Part shown: piece after piece, positions 51,263 to 62,360 of the stretch
How positions within the stretch are numbered: position 1 is the stretch's first letter
How the letters are laid out: each line of letters begins with the position of its first letter
Origin: Cardiocondyla obscurior
Taxonomy: Eukaryota; Arthropoda; Insecta; Hymenoptera; Formicidae
Direction of reading: 5' to 3'
NCBI RefSeq assembly: GCF_019399895.1
Contig: NC_091873.1
Location: 5,383,501-5,447,500, forward strand
Length of the DNA: 64,000 nucleotides
Made by a program: the position numbers and the translations under genes
The notes under the pieces: model-generated
What the model saw: the letters and a program-made list of their open reading frames with translations, nothing else
The model's database searches: none
Told to the model about the DNA's origin: nothing

Positions 51263-54085
51263 ATGGACTTTTTAAGACAGCATTAAAATTTACGCGTAAA
51301 AGTAAACTTGACAATTTTATTACATAAAAAAGGAAAAGAAAAAAAAAAGAAAAGGAAAAAGAAAGAGTAAGTACCGGAAATCTATTTCTGAAATTAAAGA
51401 GATCTTTTTTCAATTCGACCGTCGGATATTGTATCATACAGACGTTTTGTTTTAAAGGCGTGTGTTCTGCTTTAAAAGCAGTCGATTGCTCGATTTCGGA
51501 GTGTACCAATCGACAAATCGAATTCTATCTGTTTGTTCGAGGAACGACGAGAGCCGTTTCCGTCCGTTTCCCACTTGTACACGTAGCCAAGTTCCTCTCG
51601 ATACACGCGCTCGCGTTACGCACGTAAACGTGTTTCCCATCTTTCTACCCTAGCGCAGGAAAATGGCCTGGACCGACTCAATTTATAAAATGGAAGAACT
51701 AAAGTGTAACGGCGTTTGCCAAGAGAAACATATTTGAGCAAGCGAGACCAAATATTTACATGACAAGGTAACTGAATGTAGATTGCACTCTACATCTTCA
51801 GAATTTCCAGACTGTTTATCGCTATCATTTTCTTTTTTTCCTCATCGGTAATAATTGTACGAACGTATATATATAAATATCGCATCTTCGCTTCCTTTTA
51901 ATCTTTGATAAAATAACGTTCAACGTACCGAGAGTATTCTCGATCTCAGTTCCATTTTTATAGATAATAAATCTTAATAGATTTATTATTTAGAATCAAT
52001 TATTACCGTGCGTGTTATTATCGTGCGATCGCTTTGTTCTAAAATTTCTACCGGCTGTAGTGTTACGTGTTACGTGAATTGCATGCGTACGCGGATGTAC
52101 GAATGCGATTTGTGTAACCACAAATGGATTGGGCGATCACGTAACGAGATCTTATTATTGGAATACACGTGGGAGTCCGACTAGCTCGGGGATGAGTTTC
52201 GAGATATGAATCCGTTGGTTTAACGATCGATAAAGCCATTATCATTGGCGATGACGAAAGCGAGCTGAATCAATTTTTTTTCTTCTTTTTTTTTTTAATG
52301 AAATCCGATATCTCTATTTTGTAGCGTGTAGACAAGTAACAAGTCTGTTGACCTCAATATGTGAAACGGGCTGGTTTATCTGCCATCCGCGGCGCGTATT
52401 TCGTTGGATTTAACAGATATTTATACTTGCAATCGAATACTGAATTCGGCCGTGCCGCGCGATAAGCGGGGAAAAATTTTCCACTCCGGCGCGCCGGTGT
52501 CGGAGTGGTACGTTGCCCTAGAATAGCGATTAAAATTACATTTGTTCCCTTCCGCGCAATCAACGTCAGACCTGACGACCCAATATTTACTCTCGCGAAA
52601 GAGCCGAGTGCCCCTTCGCGGCTAGAAATCTCGAAAATCAATATCGAGAGGGTTCAACAGACTCTCGACGTTCTCGATCAAACCGCTTGACGTGTCAAAC
52701 AACGCACAGCAGATAAGTAGTACTCTGACATATGAATAATTTCCGATAGAGTGTCTTCGGTTGTGATATTTGTCGATTTCAATGAAATATTCAATACGTC
52801 GTAGTCTTCGTTCCACTTTACAAAGAGATACACATCGTGCCCATCGGTGCTTCGTTATTAAAAAAGTATATTTTTTTAATTAAAATTAAAAAAAGAAGCA
52901 GAAGAAAGAAAAAAAAAAAATTCGTTGCTTCTATTTCTACATTAAATTAATAATAGAATCGAATGCGAAGCGCGCGCGTGGTTTATTTCAATACAACATA
53001 AAAGAGATTAGCTACGAAATAAATGAAATGATATAAATAATTTGCGTTCGATACACCGCGCCGACGAATCCGAAATCAAAGACGACGATCAAACGCGACG
53101 ACAAATCGGAGCGAGGGATCGCGTCTGGATTTTGCCGTAAGCAGGAACAGCGAGGCCCTCTAATTAATATTCGATGCCTGGCGAACTTGTCACGTTCAGG
53201 TGTGGTCGCGATGACCGATGGACGGAAATTCGTATAATCCGTGCCGGCACGGCGCGAAGGACACGCGAACTCTTCCCGTCCCGCGTCCTTTCGACGTATT
53301 CTCTTCCACGCGTCCTACTTCCCAGCGATATCTCTCAGCAGTCATCGTGTTTTTTCGGGGAACGCCCGATGCGTCGCGGAGTGCCGGGATCACCTACGAC
53401 GAGTTTCATCATCGCGCGTACGCACGTCGCGACTCCTCGCACGTGACGGGCATTTATCCGCCCGCCTTTTTGTCTATCCCAGGCCAATTCTCCAAAGTCC
53501 GTCGGGCGTGTTAATGACGGAGAAGACGGGGGGGCTAATAACCAGGCGGACGTGTGTACGGGAGACCGGGAACGCTGGTAACTATTGTCGCCCCGACTGG
53601 GAATGCACCGCGGCGCGTCCGTCCGTAGAACGTCTCGCAAACGGAATGACGTCTCGAATCTCCTCGTTTTAATCAAAAAGTCTCATAAAGCTCCGCCGGG
53701 CCGTGACATTGCGGCCGGCACGCGATACATCATAACGATGATCTATCGCTTACCGCTCGCGGCCGTGAGGCGCACTTTTGCAGAAGGCTGTCAAGGAAGA
53801 TTGAAAACATCTGCGGGCTTAGATATAAGCGCTATTTTGCGCCGTCCACGCGAATGCCGTTTTCTTATTACGCGCGCCAGCACTTTTTACGCGCCCGTGA
53901 GAAAGTCTCGTGTAAATAACAGTCGCCGCGGCCGTACGGGATTATGCGGATTGTTAAGGATGTATTGTGATACGATAAATGGAATTATACGCCGGCGTGA
54001 AAATCATCGTCGATATTGACGCCTCTATGTAGAGCGGGTAACTTAACGACTCCCATTATTGTTACGAGAGTATAATCGTGATTCG

Positions 54086-54169
54086 CGCGTAATCACGGCC
54101 GCGGCGTCAAATACGGTGCGGGCCCTTGCCGACCACAATACGTTAATTATCGCCGGGGCGAAAGTGAGC
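54086..54169 (+). repeat. Left arm of an 84-bp inverted repeat
   Basis: The arm starts cgcgtaatcacggccgcgg and ends cgaaagtgagc. Its reverse complement occurs at 54413-54496 with one mismatch in 84 (g versus a). The arms flank 243 bp that includes an interspersed repeat copy. A 7-bp hairpin (ccctgtc, ctaa, gacaggg) sits just at its inner edge (54169-54186). Confidence 0.95.
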
Positions 54170-54180
54170 CCTGTCCTAAG

Positions 54181-54340
54181 ACAGGGTGTCCCAGATCAGT
54201 GGACGATGCTGTAAATGATAATTAGATTTAATCGAATTAAAACGAAAAATCCTTTATCATTTTAAAAAATTCTCAATAGTTTTGGAGAAAAAATTAAAAT
54301 ATATAAAATGTATAAGCGTAAAAGCGACAGCGTGAAAGCG
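54181..54340 (+). repeat. Interspersed repeat, copy 1 (gtgtccca family)
   Basis: Copy 1 begins acagggtgtcccagatcag and shares about 65 bp at roughly 85% with 56113-56228, including agatttaatcgaattaaaac. A second shared stretch is gcgtaaaagcgac. The unit lies between the arms of the 84-bp inverted repeat. It is probably a degenerate noncoding transposable element; the family was not identified. Confidence 0.75.
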
Positions 54341-54412
54341 TCGACGTTTCTACCAAAACCGCCCGGCTGCGTTCGTGCGTGGCACGTTAAACGGAATTGT
54401 AAATTACGACGC

Positions 54413-54496
54413 GCTCACTTTCGCCCCGGCGATAATTAACGTATTGTGGTCGGCAAGGGCTCGCACCGTATTTGACGCCGCGGCCGTGATTACGCG
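54413..54496 (-). repeat. Right arm of the 84-bp inverted repeat
   Basis: This is the reverse complement of 54086-54169 with a single mismatch. Such near identity implies a recent event or gene conversion between arms. In a transcript of this intron the arms would pair into a long, GC-rich double-stranded stem. Confidence 0.95.
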
Positions 54497-55489
54497 GACT
54501 CTGCAAACTGCAAGGCTCTAATTACGTTTTAAAGCGTAATCTAAACTGAAACGCATCGGTTAGTAGGTAGGCGTGAATTAGAAAACCGGCCGGCGTCAGT
54601 TAGAAACTTCGCCGTCGCCGTCAGCTACATTAATAATAAATTTTCACGTTTCGTTAAAAATTACAGCAATGGAATAACATTTTTTTTTTAATTGTTGCGA
54701 CGTTTCTATTATTTCACGCGTTGAAAAAAAGACGTAGAATAACGCAAAAATAATTTTTTTCTGATTCGTACGCTTTTTAGTTTACACGTTGATTAAAGGA
54801 AAAAAAAAATAAAATTGTATTATTTAATTTCATCGGCCCGCATCAGATTGAAGCAACTTGGTAATGAAGGCACATCTCGTATTACAAAGGGAAACGCTCG
54901 GAACAAGTCTGCTCGCATACTCCGTCGGCATTTCGTACGTTCCTCAAACGGACAAATGTGGACGGACACGTGTTCATCTGAAACGGAACGCAACGTGAGA
55001 TCCAGTCGAATCAGGGGGTAGAATGAGGAGTTTCGAATTACTAGACAACCAAAGGATGGAAGGGAATTGATCACCGGTAGGGCGATGACTCGAGGTGTTG
55101 ATACGTTACCGCGATTTTACCGAACAAAGGCGTCGAACCGTATAAAACTTGACGCCGATATTGACGGACCGAGAAAACCATGGCGCTTGATCAAATACAA
55201 TCAGAATTTACAAAAGAAAGCTTCATAAAAGGCGCGACGGCAAAAGAAATTCTTTTTTTTATTTTTATCTTAGAGATGTTGAACTTTGATACGTGGACTT
55301 TTTCTTGCGGCATACATTTTTGTAAAGCTTTATTACGGCAAAATGTTTCACATATAATTTTACAAAGACGAAATAAAATGATACCGATTTCCGGGATAGT
55401 TGTTAAGAAATAATTTTTGCTGTAAGACTCCGTTCAAAGAATTGAAAGAGTCAGATAAATGTTAATGTTTAAAACTAATCTCATTGCAG

Positions 55490-55597
55490 AGATCACGATT
55501 CGAAGACCGCCCACCGTCCGTTCGAGAAGAGCCGTGCAAAAAGGGAAAGGAAAAACGTTCGGCTGAAGAAAACGCTGGTCGCCGTCTTTATCTTCAA
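55490..55597 (+). CDS. Internal coding exon, 36 codons, phase 0-0, unidentified protein
   Basis: The acceptor has a clear branch-type actaat and tcattgcag ending at 55489; the donor is a consensus gtaagt (55598). The 108-nt exon is open in phase 0: RSRFEDRPPSVREEPCKKGK and onward to RRLYLQ. It is charged and proline-containing with no hydrophobic segment, hence probably disordered. A second frame is also open (it ends LKKTLVAVFIF), but that frame hits a stop in the next exon, while phase 0 continues cleanly through 55716-55803. Its length is a multiple of three, so it could be skipped without changing frame. It can be joined from 50855 or directly from the alternative start exon at 37873. Confidence 0.72.
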
Positions 55598-55715
55598 GTA
55601 AGTACCGAGACTGAGAGAAGCGACGTCTTAAAAGTCCTTCGTTAGTTTCTCCGTTCATGAAAGACGAGGATAATCCGATCCTTTCTATATACTAAGAATA
55701 TCCTCGCGGCTTCAG
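55598..55715 (+). other. Short intron, 118 nt
   Basis: The intron starts with gtaagtaccg and ends with a branch-like atactaag, then cctcgcggcttcag. The length is typical of small insect introns. It keeps phase 0. Confidence 0.65.
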
Positions 55716-55803
55716 AAAACTTTAACGCTCGATGGTTCCGACAATTTTCCTCTCAATCGATGGCGACGTCACAGCCAACTTGACAGGCAGCAAGCCGTGG
55801 AAG
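55716..55803 (+). CDS. Internal coding exon, phase 0 in, phase 1 out, unidentified protein
   Basis: It begins after ttcag at 55715 and ends at gtggaag|gtatcg (GT at 55804). The 88-nt exon gives 29 codons plus one base: KTLTLDGSDNFPLNRWRRHS and onward to QQAVE. The alternative frame that would continue the second open frame of the previous exon contains a TGA, so phase 0 is favoured. The RRHSQL stretch resembles a basophilic kinase or 14-3-3-type site, but that is only a short-motif guess. The spare G is completed by GT at 63891 to make glycine. The donor is weaker than the others. Confidence 0.68.
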
Positions 55804-56112
55804 GTATCGTTTCTTACCTCCCTTCTTCCGCGATTTCCTGATTTATATGCGCGAAATATATTCCGGGAGTAGGAATAAAATATCTCTCAATGCAACGACA
55901 TTTTTATATCGCCGGGCTGTCACGGAATAAATATCGTTCAAGAGCCGTCACGGGAAGAGAATACGTCTTCAAATATAATTTCAATTCTACATGTTGACAT
56001 TGACATTATATTATTTTATTTATCGAATCTGCATCTGCCACTTTAGCGAGGTGGAATATCCGCGAGCCGACGCATTATAATCCGACCCTTATAAACCGTC
56101 GAATCACGATTA

Positions 56113-56228
56113 TACGGGGTGTCCCAAATCAGTGGACGATGCCGAAAATTATAAGTAGATTTAATCGAATTAAAACGAAATAATTTCAAGAAATAAATTA
56201 ATTTATGTACGCGTAAAAGCGACGAGGA
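56113..56228 (+). repeat. Interspersed repeat, copy 2 (gtgtccca family)
   Basis: Copy 2 begins tacggggtgtcccaaatcag and matches copy 1 at 54181 in the same orientation, through agatttaatcgaattaaaac and again at gcgtaaaagcgac. The two copies lie in different introns, 1.9 kb apart, consistent with independent insertions. Confidence 0.75.
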
Positions 56229-58869
56229 AGAGTGGGCTGAGTAAGCGCGACAGACGACGGTGCCATTTCTAGTCATTCGCCTGTCGCGCTCACTCACGTG
56301 CAGCTTTCACGTGAAAACGAGCGGAACGATTTTCGAAAATCAACGCGCGCGGCAAGCGGATTGCGCGTAAAAGCGGGGGGCAGGTGATCTCCGTCACGGA
56401 TAACCGTGCTGCAAGTCGAAGGGTGGTGATATGGGTTTTTACTATTTATGCCGTGACGCGGCCCGAAAATGCAATCGTTCCCCGGCGGTGGGCGTCGAGC
56501 GATGCAATTACGGGGGGAATTCTAGGCACGCCGGGTTTGATACCGAACAACCCGCACGCCGGCAGATACGTCGTGCCTTTGCACGAAAACAACCCCTCTG
56601 TCCCTCAGTCCCGACGCCCTACGGTGGAAGGAGGTGCCGGCTGAAATTCCATCCGGATGCAGCCCCCAAAAAGCGTACGCCTCGACGTAACATCGCTCGC
56701 GGCTACCGGGAGTACCGGGACGCGTTCCTTTTCTATCGTCAAGTTATTGTAATCGCGTAACCGGATTATAAACGCGCATGCCAATCAATTTATGTCGATT
56801 TAGATTGTCAGGATTGATCTCGGACGAGAAATGTAATTTATCTTGCAATTGAGCTCCCTCAACATCGCTCCAATCAGGCACTTATATTTAATCTTAAGTA
56901 ATTATATTAATATAATATATTAAACCCATTCTTATTTCACAATAAAAATATAACCGAGTGCCAGTGTATTAAATTTGCAAAAGCAATGTGATTAAAATTA
57001 TGCAACAGTCACCGCGTAATAAAATTCCGCAGAAAAAGAGCAAGAAAAAAAAAAAGAAAAAAAGAAAAAAAAAGAATTATTGAAAATATATATGGCGATT
57101 CTTGAGGTGGCATTAGTCTTGATACGAAAAAAGAATCTCACGCCAACGTCTGCCACGCTTGTTTCCCTCGGGGATACTAAAGTGCTTTCCGGCGAATGAT
57201 GGTGGACGCGCAAAAATAACGCAACTCGAGACGGTCGCGGGCACCTAATCTAAATGGGAAGTTAAAAGGTGGTCGTTCGCATTTACACGTACACAGTGCG
57301 GTCGGCTGGACGAGACGATCCTTTTACTCCGCGCGGAAGGAGCGAGGAGAAGAAGGACCGAATGAAAAACGAAAAGAGGCCGGGAACGAGTAAGAGAGGG
57401 GACGTGTAATAAGAATACCAATCGCAATAAAGTAGGATTTGCATTTGATAAGCATCGTAAAAAAGCGCAGCGTAAGGTCATTACGTATACATCCGCGAGA
57501 TACGACGGCCTACACCGCCCTGTTCCACGGCCCGGGGATCTACTTCGTTTGCCATAGCTCAAGCCGAAACTCCCGCACTTCGCGAGCCCGTCTACGACCG
57601 AGATCGCGAAGTAGCTTAAGAAAAAATGACGCCGGGAACGGTCGTCCGTATTGCTGACTACGCCGTTCTTCGGATTATTTAAGTCACGTGAAAATCCACG
57701 AGGGAGAAAAAGAAAGGGAGCGAGAGAAAAAGAATGCGGACGAGAGAGGGGGCTTTAAAAACGCCGTAAATTATCAAGCGTCAAACTTTTTCGCATTTGT
57801 GTCGCGGCTCGTAGACATAATAGCGTTAAAATACCGCGCGGCGAGTCACGGGTGGCTAACCTCGGGAAAAATTATCGAGGACACATGTATCTTCGTGCGC
57901 GGGCTCGACGGGCGACGTCGTTTTTCAAGGAGTCAACCGCGCGCTCACTTGAACGTCCGAATGACGAAGGATACGCGGATCAAGATGTCGCAGGTTACAG
58001 CGGTTCCCGTCAGAAAACTGGAAGGCGGACACAATACAGTCGGAGAGCGATTCATTCACGCGTCCAGACACAGCTGGGCGTCCCGCGGGGATGAAACAGG
58101 AAACCATTGTCGCTCACGGTTTCCGAAACGAGCGCGTGTATTTTTTTTCTCTCTCTCCTTCTCTCTCTCTTTTTTTTCTTTCTTTTTCAGTTTAGTTTCA
58201 AGCGGAACGTATATGCACGCGCGACGCATCGAGCCGCGTCGCGTGCAAATGTTGCTTTTTGAGCGACGCTGACGCGTAGCGAAAAGCAATTATTGCGCAC
58301 GCGACCACGCATAGAAACGCTGTTAATATATACGGCCTTGCCTCTGGCGGATATAATATTGACCGGGCCGTTTGTTCTTTGTAGTTTGACCGTACGATTT
58401 TTATCCGCGTATAATGATACGCTTAATATCCATGCTTTATTAATATTTATTGCGATTAAAACTAAATTCACGGTTAGATAATGCAACGGCGATAATGAAA
58501 TAATTAAGACGTATAACGGTGTGTAAAGAGTTACTGCACGCGTCGTGCTTTATCAAGATGATTAACTTCGCTCTTGCGGCTAACGAGCTTCGTTTAAACG
58601 CGCATCTGGCTGCGTCTTGCGGCGGGTGCACCTACGAAACGGAAGTTCTTCGGAGCCCTAACGAAATCAACCGGAAAGCTATCCGTCTCTTTCGGCCGCG
58701 ACACCCGATCTGCTATGAAAATGTCGAAAATAAGCGGGAGATAAAAGGAGAGACAGTTGTTTCGCGGCGAGGACCGAGTGAAGCTTGAGACACTCCTTTT
58801 CGCTAATAGCATGCACGCGACCATCCGGACCACACGTGCGTAATAATGGGTAGCGTGTGGGTGTCGAGT

Positions 58870-58925
58870 CGAACGACACGGGGCGAAGCGGAGCCGAGCG
58901 GAGCGGAGCCGAGCCAGGCCGGCCC
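58870..58925. repeat. GC-rich short tandem repeat
   Basis: Imperfect repeats of gagccgagcg or gagcg occur within cggggcgaagcggagccg and following sequence. It is a minor low-complexity tract, seen directly. Confidence 0.7.
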
Positions 58926-60177
58926 GACGAAGCGTGGCCCAGGCGTCTGGTTCCCAAGTTTCTACCGCTCCATCTGCTCCTTGTTACTCGCGGTTATTAA
59001 TTAGCCCCGGCCGGTGAACGGTATCGGCGACACCGCCATCGAAATTACGCGACTGGGCTCGTACGAAGAGTAAATATGGCGTTTTCTACGGCAACAGCGG
59101 CTAGCGTACGTAATCTTAAAGACGGTAAAGGCAGGGGACGAGAGAACGGAGAGAAATCAGTCATCGGCAACCGGCCGGCGCGGTATATAATACATGCAGC
59201 ACATCTGAAACTCGACGCACACGACGCTAAAGTCGCGTTCGCTAGCCTGCCGTCGCCGCAGTAAATACCGTATCTGCATTTCAATGTATATCAGCGGTAA
59301 ACTCGACGATCGTTCGTGGGCTCGGGATTCGTCTGGATCGCGATGAAGACGCGCGCGCCCGTAATCTTCGAACACGCGCGGCCGCCCCCGAGGCCCCCGC
59401 AGAAGCCGATGTACCGGACGCCTCTCGCGTGAGCTCGCAAAGGCGCAATTAACTCTCAGAACGGAAAGTACATCGGAGTCCCGAGTATCGTAAACGTTCC
59501 TCTCGCGTGTCCCGCCTCCGGCTTGTCCACCCGACACGAGATAAAACGTGTCCGCGTTGTCGAGCATCGTCCGGACGAGGGCCGGAGTGCGATAATTACT
59601 AGTTGTATTCCTCCGCGAGTGCGAGCCAGAGAGCATTCGCCACGCGGAGATTTTAATTGGAGGATAATACGTTCTTTCATGGGTGTTTAACTGCTCTTCT
59701 GTTAAATGAAAAACTTTTCCACCGTTCGAAAGAAGGCCGGGGTAATTTTCCAGTTACAAGGCGGCGGTTGTCTTACGAACGAATATCTTCTCGCTCGTCG
59801 AAATTAATATATTTCAAGAATGAACTCGATTTTTCGCGATCGCAAGCGTAAATAAAATCTGAATTTTATCAGACTCCGCGTTTATTTCTTTCTTATTAAG
59901 CAAATATTAATTATCAGTGCAAACGTGAGAGAAGCGCATCCGGGAGAGCAGGACGTGGGATCGTTCATCCTTCCCGACCACGAATCAAACAACGTTCGGC
60001 GGGCATGCAAGCTCCGGATCGAAATGGCCCCCGCATCGTCGCGGAGACGCATCGGGAGGGTTTTGCACGGTTGCACCGGCGGTATCGTATCTGTCCCGCA
60101 TTCTCTCCAAATCTCCCGACGCAGTGCAAGCGGCCTCGAGCGGCAGGCTCGCCCGCAGAAATGTAAATACCGACTGG

Positions 60178-60236
60178 CCAATCAGTCTGATTGGTCCCAT
60201 TCGCTCGAATGCCCGTCATTCACCGACGCTATATAC
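60178..60236 (+). promoter_or_regulatory. Paired CCAAT box with TATA-like element
   Basis: A 17-bp inverted repeat (ccaatcag, t, tgattgg with a central tc) places CCAAT boxes on both strands at 60178-60194. It is followed about 35 bp later by ctatatacc (about 60229-60237). This arrangement could be a core promoter inside the intron. No open exon with a good donor was found directly downstream, so it is only a candidate. Confidence 0.3.
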
Positions 60237-60351
60237 CGTTGCCGTAAGGCACGGCGGCGTTCCTGAATCGAGGCATTGTTCGTACGAGCGTACATGCGCT
60301 CCTATATATGTACATTCGCACGTATGTGCCGGCGTACATGCCCTCGCTTTG

Positions 60352-60371
60352 AAAAAAAAAAAAAAAAAAAA
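60352..60371. repeat. Poly(A) run, 20 nt
   Basis: Homopolymer of 20 A residues, seen directly. There is no upstream AATAAA or flanking duplication, so I do not call a retroposed copy. Confidence 0.95.
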
Positions 60372-62320
60372 GGGCACCGCAAGCTTTTCCGAACGTCGCG
60401 GGGCTCGAAATCACGGAGGTAAACGGGCTGAATCGACGACGCCGCAATACAATCGCGTTAAATTCACCCGCGACGTATTAATCTGGCGCAAACTTCGAAC
60501 GTCTGGTTTTTTTTTTTTTATTACCGTAATCGCGGAATTATTATTTAATATTTACGCCGCTCTTTATCTCGGGTATTACGGGATTACGAGACGTTAGCCG
60601 AGCTGTTTCAAGATCGGCATTTAAACGGCGGCATTAATCTTATTAATGCAGGTATTGCGTAATTACGAGCTCGTGATTCACGCGGCCGTGCATATGCATC
60701 CGATGACCATTCGGCTACCCGAAGGCACGTCGACACGATGCAACGCGACGCAACGATCCCGCGCCCTGATCCCTCGCGACGTAAATTGTTGCGTGCCGAC
60801 AGCCCATTGTTACGGCAATGAGAGAGAGAGAGAAAGAGAGAGAAAGAGAGTATTTCTGCTTTTATCTTCCAATTTTAAAAGGCTATTTGAAATTGGCGTG
60901 CTAATCCTAATGTGCGCGATTCATTGGGTAATTTCCCAGAAACGTTATTCGAGAAATCGTTTACGTATAAAGGCTGATAGAAAATTTTTGACCATGGCCC
61001 TCGCTATAATTTGTCTGACTCCTCGGCACGGATGTTTCCGTGACTCATGGTAACGCGTATACTCCCCTCGCTGCTGATTGTATATCGCGATTTCGCGACC
61101 ACGCAACATCGTATGATCGGGATTAAATTCAGTAATTACGATAATTACAGATCCGCTTACTTTCCACGAAACTTTGTTACCTTAAGTGAAGTCTGATTAG
61201 CTTTGCAATTTAAGAGCAATCTCGTCGTCACGTTACCGCGGACGAGACAATTCTTACGGAACGGAGAAATATCACTTCTAGGGACGTTTCTCGGAGAGAG
61301 AAGTCTCATTAAACGCTTTCGGAACGGAAATGGGATTCATAGGTAAAGACAATATCCATCGTCGCAGACCGGATAACACGCTCAGTCGGAGTTGTTTACA
61401 CGAGGGTCAAAACTCGCCTGAGGCTCGAGCGAGAGGAAAGAAACTAAGAGTCCCACTCGAGAAGATGAAGCGCAATGTCCTCTGGCTCTCTGTACTTCTG
61501 TTTGCCCTCCTCTACCTCTCTTTGACTTTATCGTCGCGATCTTTTCTCCTCTTTACTCGCCTTAGGAAAGAAGAATGGCCGCGGGGAGAAAGGGGCAAAG
61601 GAGCGCGGCTAGCAGACGCAGACAACACCCGGTTACCAGACAGCACGCTTCTAATCTGGTTTAACTTGTTTACCAGTTCTCGATAAAGGAGCAATGCAAT
61701 CCCTCGCGCGGGCGTGCGAATTTCACGTCTGCCTCCTCGCGCCGTCTGAAATCTGACTCGAAATTTATTGCGCCGGTAAATATAAAGCCGCTGGGCGAGC
61801 GAGTTTCTGGCCGCGTAGGTATAAAGTAGGAGCGAAGCGGATACCGAAGTTAAACCGCGAGCATGGCACGGTGCTTGTAACGTGGCCGGTTTTCATTGAG
61901 GTTTTTCGGAGGTTCCTCGGAAGTCTTCGTCAGTCGGGAGGGGCAGCTGGTCTCTCTGTGACTGCTCGAGGTCACGTAAACCTTGACGAGAACGACGACG
62001 ACGAAGGAGAAGCGGAGGAAGACTGCGACGGTAGTGTCGGTGTCGCGAGATCCGTTTTAACGAGACTGCTCCGGGGGATTCATTGAGACGCCGGTTGCTT
62101 CTTCGACGCGCCACGTGACTCCTCTTTTCCGTTCTAGCTCTCTCTTCTTTATAGCCCGACGCTTTATTATTCGCCTCTTACTCTCTTCTTTCATTCCGTT
62201 CGCCGCCCCGGCCTTACCGTCGACCTTTATTTTCTTCTTCTTCGAATTCTTGGCATTATTCAGCGGGTGCACGTCTCTCATCGAGGATGCACGCACGTAC
62301 TGACTACCTGCTACGGTTAC

Positions 62321-62360
62321 GATGACGACGACCACGACGACGACGACGACGACGACGACG
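62321..62360. repeat. (GAC)n trinucleotide microsatellite
   Basis: The tract gatgacgacgaccacgacg continues as pure GAC units to 62360. It encodes Asp or Thr runs in some frames but lies in no supported exon. Confidence 0.95.

Larger units (their letters stand above)
50856..55489 (+). other. Intron, 4.6 kb, rich in inverted repeats
   Basis: The intron is bounded by gtacga and a textbook end (actaatctcattgcag). It holds the 40-bp palindrome (51223-51262), the 84-bp inverted repeat pair (54086-54496) and an interspersed repeat copy (54181-54340). A possible untranslated exon lies at 51656-51767 (acceptor gcgcag, donor acaag|gtaact), but no frame is open throughout. A short frame near 52562-52690 (RPDDPIFTLAKEP...) follows a fair acceptor and ends in TGA; it is not otherwise supported. 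Confidence 0.6.

Noticed and set aside
51656..51767. Block between a fair acceptor and a good donor in the 50856-55489 intron
   Set aside because: All three frames contain stops, so it is not a coding exon; an untranslated exon cannot be excluded.
57688..58272. Plus-strand ORF of 194 codons
   Set aside because: Composed of Lys/Glu and Ser/Leu/Phe runs from purine and pyrimidine tracts; the tract is better read as a possible splice acceptor at 58190.
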